The notes below the pieces were generated by a model that did no database searches, was not told where the DNA came from, and was given only the letters and a program-made list of their open reading frames with translations. 64,000 nucleotides of DNA from Myxococcales bacterium (lineage in GTDB: Bacteria; Myxococcota_A; Polyangia; Nannocystales; Nannocystaceae), in assembly GCA_020633335.1 (NCBI GenBank), contig JACKDU010000002.1:620001-684000 (forward strand), read 5' to 3'. This document shows positions 62,423 to 64,000 of this stretch, piece by piece. Position 1 is the stretch's first letter, and each line of letters begins with the position of its first letter. The translations under genes were made by a program, and so were the position numbers.

Positions 62423-63637
62423 ATGGACTTCTCGACCCCACCGGCGACCACCGAGCTCCTGGCGAAGATCCGCGGCTTCGTCGAGGAGCGCCTCCTGCCC
62501 CGCGAGGCCACGATCCTCGGCCAGGGCTTCGCCGCCAGCGACGCTGAGCTCCAGGCGCTGCGCGCCGAGGTCAAGGCGCTCGGCCTCTGGGGGCCCCAGC
62601 TGCCGACCTCGATCGGCGGCCTCGGCCTCTCGCTCCTCGATCACGGCCTGGTCTCCGAGCTCCTCGGCTACTCGCCGCTCGGCCACTACGTCTTCGGCGC
62701 CCAGGCGCCCGACGCCGGCAACATCGAGATCCTCGAGAAGTACGGGACCCCGGCGCAGAGGGAGCGCTGGCTCGATCCCCTCGCCGCCGGCGAGATCCGC
62801 TCGTGCTTCTCGATGACCGAGCCCGACAACGCCGGCTCCAACCCCACCCTCCTCGCCTGCGCCGCCCGCCGCGACGGCGACGAGTACGTGATCGACGGCC
62901 GCAAGTGGTTCACGACCGCGGCCGACGGCGCCGCCTTTGCGATCGTCATGGCGATCACCGACCCCGAGGCCGAGGCCCACCGCCGGGCGACGATGATCAT
63001 CGTCCCGACCGACACGCCGGGCTTCCGCCTGGTCCGCAACATCTCGATCTTCGGCCACGCCGGCGGCGGCTACGACAGCCACGCCGAGATCGCCTACGAG
63101 GGCTGCCGGGTGCCGGCGACCAACCGCCTCGGCCCCGAGGGCGCCGGCTTCGTGATCGCCCAGGAGCGCCTCGGCCCCGGCCGGATCCACCACTGCATGC
63201 GCTGGCTCGGGATCTGCCGCCGCGCCTTCGACATGCTCTGCGCGCGCGCGAACGCGCGCGAGCTCGCGCCCGGTGAGCGCCTCGCCGACAAGCAGATCAT
63301 CCAGGCCTGGGTCGCCGAGTGCCGGGCGCGGATCGACGCCGCCCGCCTCCTGACCCTCCACGCCGCGTGGACGATCGACAACCACGGCTTCCAGGCCGCG
63401 CGCGAGTCCGTCTCGCTGATCAAGTTCCACGTCGCCGAGGTCCTCGGCGAGGTCCTCGACCGGGCGATCCAGGCCCACGGCGCCCTCGGGATCACCGACG
63501 ACACCGTCCTCTCCTTCTTCTACACCCGCGAGCGCGGCGCCCGGATCTACGACGGCCCCGACGAGGTCCACAAGATGGTCGTCGCCCGCCGGATCCTCTC
63601 CGGCTACCGCCGCCGGGCCGCCGGAGGTGGGAAGTGA
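62423..63637 (+). CDS. Acyl-CoA dehydrogenase
   Basis: 404 residues. The order N-helical domain, CFSMTEPDNAGSNPTLLACAARRDGDEYVIDGRKWFTTAADGAAFAIVMA (FAD-contact strand region), FGHAGGGYDSHAEIAYEGCRVP, LGPGRIHHCMRWLGICRRAFDMLC and IQAHGALGITDDTVLSFFYTRERGARIYDGPDEVHKMVVARRIL (catalytic Glu/FAD end) is that of acyl-CoA dehydrogenases, closest in pattern to the ACAD10/ACAD11 and long-chain groups. It oxidises acyl-CoA at the alpha-beta carbons. Its stop overlaps the next gene by GTGA, matching ACAD11, where the two domains are fused. Confidence 0.9.
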   Translation: MDFSTPPATTELLAKIRGFVEERLLPREATILGQGFAASDAELQALRAEVKALGLWGPQLPTSIGGLGLSLLDHGLVSELLGYSPLGHYVFGAQAPDAGNIEILEKYGTPAQRERWLDPLAAGEIRSCFSMTEPDNAGSNPTLLACAARRDGDEYVIDGRKWFTTAADGAAFAIVMAITDPEAEAHRRATMIIVPTDTPGFRLVRNISIFGHAGGGYDSHAEIAYEGCRVPATNRLGPEGAGFVIAQERLGPGRIHHCMRWLGICRRAFDMLCARANARELAPGERLADKQIIQAWVAECRARIDAARLLTLHAAWTIDNHGFQAARESVSLIKFHVAEVLGEVLDRAIQAHGALGITDDTVLSFFYTRERGARIYDGPDEVHKMVVARRILSGYRRRAAGGGK

Positions 63638-64000
63638 GCGACGCCTGGATCGACCGCCCCCGGCCCGAGCGCGAGGGCGAGGCCCTGGACCGCGAGCGCC
63701 TCGGCGCCTACCTCCGCGAGGCCCTCGGTGCGCCCGCCGACGCGCCGCTCAGCGTCGAGCAGTTCCCCGGCGGCCACTCCAACCTCACCTACCTCGTGGG
63801 CCTCGGCGAGCGCGAGCTGGTGCTCCGCCGCCCGCCCTTCGGCACCCAGGTCAAGCGCGCCCACGACATGGGCCGCGAGCACCACATCCTCTCGCACCTC
63901 GCGCCCCACTTCGAGCTCGCGCCGGCGCCGATCCTCCGCTGCGACGATCCGTCGATCCTCGGCGCGCCCTTCTTCGCGATGGAGCGGATCCCGGGGGTGA
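63634..64000 (+). CDS. APH-family phosphotransferase, ACAD10/11 kinase-like (3' end outside window)
   Basis: Visible part is 122 residues from the GTG at 63634. SVEQFPGGHSNLTYLVGLGERELVLRRPPFGTQVKRAHDMGREHHILSHL shows the glycine-rich loop and the RRPPxG...AHDMxRE pattern of the aminoglycoside phosphotransferase-like kinases paired with ACAD10/11-type dehydrogenases. Such pairs process 4-hydroxy fatty acids by phosphorylation. Translationally coupled to the dehydrogenase. Confidence 0.85.
   Translation, partial: MSDAWIDRPRPEREGEALDRERLGAYLREALGAPADAPLSVEQFPGGHSNLTYLVGLGERELVLRRPPFGTQVKRAHDMGREHHILSHLAPHFELAPAPILRCDDPSILGAPFFAMERIPGV

Overview
The window is about 72% GC chromosomal DNA and reads as a myxobacterium (phylum Myxococcota). 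The indicators are a lipoprotein with MopE-type D/N-rich Cys repeats, an ADYC-domain lipoprotein, a Ser/Thr kinase fused to an NTPase and a formylglycine-enzyme-like domain, a giant TPR protein, a PEGA-like protein and many lipoproteins of unknown function. The family or genus cannot be fixed from the sequence alone. I see no prophage, IS element, CRISPR array, rRNA or tRNA gene. Coding density is very high: several convergent pairs share their stop codons, and many same-strand pairs overlap by GTGA, ATGA or TGATG.

Layout. 1-12.6 kb: end of a MopE-like lipoprotein, a 3558-residue TPR protein with a structured leader, and a SpoU rRNA methyltransferase. 12.6-22.6 kb: LpoA-like binding lipoprotein, TPR protein with a degenerate minimal metallopeptidase domain, dnaE, an oligopeptide-type binding lipoprotein and an AI-2E family permease. 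22.7-34 kb: housekeeping and envelope genes (ndk, rlmN, PEGA-like protein, yacG, methyltransferase/GT2 pair, UDP-glucose dehydrogenase, an odd DAHP synthase, aminotransferase, rsmD, a gluzincin). 34-48.6 kb: Cys/His lipoprotein, serA, CbiX, an HTTM pair, an NIS siderophore synthetase, prs, the ADYC lipoprotein, the kinase-NTPase-FGE protein and a leucine-type dehydrogenase. 48.7-52.1 kb: sulfur module. 52.1-59.6 kb: Fur-box-controlled iron and polyamine region. 59.7-64 kb: histidine phosphatase, UbiA prenyltransferase, Kir channel, acyl-CoA dehydrogenase and an APH-like kinase that runs off the end.

The most interesting part is 48.6-52.1 kb. Two YeeE/YedE half-proteins and a persulfide-dioxygenase-like enzyme lie behind a -24/-12 sigma54 promoter (GG-N10-GC) with a palindrome-like site about 107 bases upstream of the predicted start. 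They face a lipoprotein peroxiredoxin whose catalytic Cys codon is an in-frame TGA (WUPFC), which I read as selenocysteine. Next to it is a sigma54 activator with no sensory domain, and a similar palindrome overlaps its own start codon. Together these suggest one sigma54-controlled reactive-sulfur/peroxide defence unit using a selenoprotein.

Two signals run through the whole window. About 19 genes have a TAnnnT -10 hexamer ending 6-10 bases before the start codon, usually without a Shine-Dalgarno sequence, which points to leaderless transcription. A dispersed 15-base motif, TGGTC-N4-RGACAG, recurs inside genes and often brings in rare AT-rich codons.
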